Shown here: piece by piece, positions 6,706 through 8,709 of the stretch
How the letters are laid out: each line of letters opens with the position of its first letter
Numbering within the stretch: the stretch's first letter is position 1
Assembly (NCBI GenBank): GCA_026647385.1
Contig: JAPKGY010000087.1
Location: forward strand, 1-8,709
Length of the DNA stretch: 8,709 nucleotides
From: Phycisphaerae bacterium
GTDB lineage: Bacteria > Planctomycetota > Phycisphaerae > UBA1845 > PWPN01
Reading direction: 5' to 3'
Program-made: the position numbers and the translations under genes
Notes under the pieces: model-generated
The model's database searches: none
The model's input: only the letters and a program-made list of their open reading frames with translations
What the model was told of the DNA's origin: nothing

Positions 6706-8451
6706 CTACACCACCGTGGCCGTCAGCACGGTCCACAGCGTCCCCGCGATCAGGGCGGCCACGCTCGCCTGCGGCAACTGCGTGCGGACGTGGTCCATCA
6801 GATCGCACCCGCAAGTCATCGAACTAAGCACCGTGGTGTCCGAGATCGGCGAGCATTGATCGCCGAACACGCTGCCGTCCATGACGGCCGCGAAACACAA
6901 GATCATGAACAGTTGCGGGTGCTCGACGCCCTGTGCGTTCGCCACCGCCCAGGCCAGCGGCATCGCCAGCGGGAACGTCACCGCATACGTCCCCCAACTC
7001 GTGCCCGTCGAAAACGCAATGGCCATCGTCATCGCCTGCAGGCACACCGGCAACAGCCAATAGGGAATCCGCTCGCCGGCCAACTCGACCAGGAAAAGCC
7101 CGCCGCCCGTCTCCTTGCTGATCGCTCCGATCGTCACCGCCAGCAGCAGGATCACCGAGCCCAGCACCACGCCCTTGAGCCCGCGCGCGTAGCCCTCCAC
7201 CAGCTCCCTCAGCCGCATGCCCTTGGCCATCGCCATCCCGCTGGCGAGCAGAATGGCCGCGGCAAACGCCCAGGTCACACGTGGAGAACCGGTGACGATA
7301 AACGTCCCGACCGCGATGCCGATGAGACTCGCCAGTGGCACCAGAAAATCGGCTGCGTGCGGAGGATACCCGTCCGGCACGTCGCTGACCTGCAGTTCCC
7401 TGGCGCTCAAGGGCTCGGCCTCCGGCGCGTCAAGCTGCCCCGTCTCACGCGAACGCCGGATGGCCGCCCGCATCCGTTTACCGATGAACGGCAGATAATC
7501 CAGGCTCAACAGGAACGTGAACGTGACGGCGGCGATCGCATAAAAGCAGAACGGAACGCTCTTGAAGAAGAAGCGGATGCGGTCCGCCTCGGTCGCGAGC
7601 CACGGCACGCCGGCCACGAAGATGAACGCCTGGACGTAGCCGGGCCAGGCATTGAACGCCAATTGCGAGGCGATCGGGGAGGCGGTCGAATCGACAATGT
7701 AAGCCAACTCCTCATGGCTGATTCGCTCGCGATCCGTCACCGGCTTGGCGGCTGTGCCCACCAGCACCGTGCTGATCGTCCCACCCTGGAAGAAGAGCAC
7801 TCCCAACGACCACGCGACCAGCTTGGCCGACCGCGGCCCACGCACAAAGTGCCGGGTCATGAACTCCGCGAACGCCTGGGCCGCCCCCGTCCTCGACCAC
7901 ACTCCCATCAGGCCGCCCAGCAACCAGAGGTACAGCACGAGCACCATGGCGGCTTCCCGGGTCGCCAGCCGCGGGATCAGCACCGCCTCGGTCACGTCGT
8001 ACTGCCCCAGCAGCATCGCCCCGACCACGATGCCCCCCAACAGCGACGGCAAGGGCTCTCGCGTCAACCAACACAAGCCGATCGCGGTGATCGCCGGCAA
8101 CAGCGACCACCACGCCCAGTGCCGCTTGGCCAGAAACGCGCAGTATTCACGATGCGGCTTGCCATCGACCGTGCCGTCGATGCACACAAACTCTTCCGTC
8201 ACCTTGGGCGAGCCGCCCTCGGCATTCAGCCGGGCCAACGCCTCCGGCCGCAACTCGGCCTCGGCAATCGGAACGACCGCATCCAGATAACGCCGCCGCC
8301 CCTCGAACGTAAAGTAACGTCGCCCCTGCTCGTCCTCGCACACATCGAGAGCGACCCGCTCGACCGTCCAGGTCGGCGGTACATACCGCCCCGCCCAGCA
8401 TGACGCGACGACGGCCGCGACAAATAGCCATCCCGCGGGATGCCGGACCAT
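6706..8451 (-). CDS. NhaC-family Na+/H+ antiporter-like transporter with an extra exported N-terminal domain
   Basis: 581 aa from the ATG at 8451, an inner-membrane secondary carrier of the NhaC family (COG1757 type). Family signatures are clear: GTSWGTYAVTFPLAMPLA (483-500) and the hallmark VFGDQCSPISDTTVLSS (528-544) followed by CGCDLMDHVRTQLP (547-560). The first half holds the related STASPIASQLAFNAWPGYV (255-273). About ten or more hydrophobic helices run from residue 113 to the end, with a charged cytoplasmic-looking loop at ~324-362. Residues 6-21 form a separate first helix or signal, and residues ~22-112 a soluble segment with Cys38, 90 and 104, beyond the usual family length at this end. 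The start is chosen for GGAGGT at 5 nt; an ATG at 8505 with GAGAGG is a weaker alternative adding 18 residues. The usual role is Na+/H+ exchange in pH or salt homeostasis; relatives swap malate/lactate, so the substrate is unproven. Confidence 0.88.
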   Translation of the reverse strand: MVRHPAGWLFVAAVVASCWAGRYVPPTWTVERVALDVCEDEQGRRYFTFEGRRRYLDAVVPIAEAELRPEALARLNAEGGSPKVTEEFVCIDGTVDGKPHREYCAFLAKRHWAWWSLLPAITAIGLCWLTREPLPSLLGGIVVGAMLLGQYDVTEAVLIPRLATREAAMVLVLYLWLLGGLMGVWSRTGAAQAFAEFMTRHFVRGPRSAKLVAWSLGVLFFQGGTISTVLVGTAAKPVTDRERISHEELAYIVDSTASPIASQLAFNAWPGYVQAFIFVAGVPWLATEADRIRFFFKSVPFCFYAIAAVTFTFLLSLDYLPFIGKRMRAAIRRSRETGQLDAPEAEPLSARELQVSDVPDGYPPHAADFLVPLASLIGIAVGTFIVTGSPRVTWAFAAAILLASGMAMAKGMRLRELVEGYARGLKGVVLGSVILLLAVTIGAISKETGGGLFLVELAGERIPYWLLPVCLQAMTMAIAFSTGTSWGTYAVTFPLAMPLAWAVANAQGVEHPQLFMILCFAAVMDGSVFGDQCSPISDTTVLSSMTCGCDLMDHVRTQLPQASVAALIAGTLWTVLTATVV

Positions 8452-8634
8452 CGCCGACCTCCACCAGCCGATCCGTCCACCGATTCCCCGCGCTCCCCGG
8501 ACCATGGCCACCTCTCAAAACCAGGCTCTCTCCGAGGGTGTGCGAGAGGCTCCAAGGGAGGGAAACAACCCCCGGCCTACTCACAGCACCCCCTGCCGGA
8601 AAGCCAGGAGGCGCCGAAGGATGAGCCATTCCGC
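8452..8634. other. Upstream region between divergent genes
   Basis: It separates the minus-strand antiporter start from a plus-strand gene beginning near the window end. It includes the alternative antiporter start (8505) and, on the plus strand, an AGGAGG at 8606-8611. I see no clear -35/-10 pair or operator-like palindrome. Confidence 0.4.
8457..8462 (-). promoter_or_regulatory. Shine-Dalgarno GGAGGT for the antiporter gene
   Basis: On the minus strand GGAGGT is followed by CGGCG and ATG (8451-8449). A second site, GAGAGG (8511-8516), lies 5 nt before an upstream in-frame ATG at 8505. The GTG at 8511 overlaps that site and is unlikely to be used. The stronger match favours 8451. Confidence 0.6.
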
Positions 8635-8638
8635 ATGA
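8621..8638 (+). CDS. Possible five-codon leader ORF (MSHSA)
   Basis: The ATG at 8621 lies 9 nt after a strong AGGAGG (8606-8611) and encodes MSHSA before a TGA at 8636-8638. That stop overlaps the next ATG at 8635 in an ATGA arrangement, as seen in translational coupling. The strong ribosome site is well placed for this tiny frame but too far (23 nt) for the downstream one. It may equally be chance, or a sequencing slip that splits one longer frame. Confidence 0.25.
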   Translation: MSHSA

Positions 8639-8709
8639 CCGTTATGACCTTTGTGCAGAATATGTATTACCTCGGACCGGATGCCAAGGAAGACGAGAGC
8701 GTCACAGTG
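8635..8709 (+). CDS. Start of an unrecognised gene, cut by the window end
   Basis: Open from ATG 8635 to the last base (25 codons), beginning MTVMTFVQNMYYLGPDAKED. In-frame alternative starts are at 8644 and 8662. Base composition is less GC-rich than in the neighbours. I do not recognise the product from so short a piece, and an AAGGA at 8617-8621 is a rather distant ribosome site. It is divergent from the antiporter gene. Confidence 0.4.
   Translation, partial: MTVMTFVQNMYYLGPDAKEDESVTV

Noticed and set aside
6790..8403. 537-residue open frame on the plus strand
   Set aside because: Antisense to the antiporter, very rich in Arg/His/Gln/Pro, with no recognisable motif. The minus strand carries NhaC hallmarks.

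Overview
The window is GC-rich (roughly 60-65% by eye) apart from the first ~120 bases. It looks like bacterial chromosome, most likely from a planctomycete-like or similar Gram-negative lineage. The basis is the secreted multidomain protein with EGGTA-type beta-sandwich repeats, thrombospondin type 3 (TSP3) calcium modules of the PGxCGC kind and a Cys/TM/Arg-cluster C-tail, plus a candidate lipoprotein. That assignment is inference from protein style; there is no rRNA or marker gene. I see no tRNA, rRNA, CRISPR array or complete insertion sequence.

Layout: (1) 1-120, AT-rich DNA with no gene. (2) 121-3618 (+), a large exported protein. It begins in the middle of a papain-like (C1) peptidase, so the catalytic His and Asn are present but the Cys half is missing. 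It continues with a lectin-like domain, an FN3-like domain, five tandem 104-residue beta domains, TSP3 modules and a membrane/sorting tail. (3) 3603-4511 (-), a probable lipoprotein with an NlpC/P60-like papain-fold domain, whose 3' end overlaps the previous gene by 16 bp. (4) 4512-4974, a divergent intergenic region with a ~114-bp REP-like inverted-repeat element. (5) 4975-6354 (+), a PLP-dependent class III aminotransferase close to alanine-glyoxylate aminotransferase 2 (AGXT2). (6) 6355-6705, a noncoding gap with a hairpin and a possible dispersed repeat. (7) 6706-8451 (-), an NhaC-family Na+/H+ antiporter-like carrier with an extra exported N-terminal domain. (8) 8452-8709, a divergent upstream region and the start of an unrecognised gene that runs off the end, possibly preceded by a five-codon coupled leader.

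The genes alternate in orientation, so there is no operon and no convincing multi-gene system. The adjacent convergent pair 121-3618 / 3603-4511 encodes two unrelated papain-fold envelope proteins; a functional link is possible but unproven. The aminotransferase and the antiporter look like independent housekeeping or metabolic genes. The points most worth a second look are the sharp composition break that decapitates the peptidase, the exact-period internal repeats, and the REP-like element.
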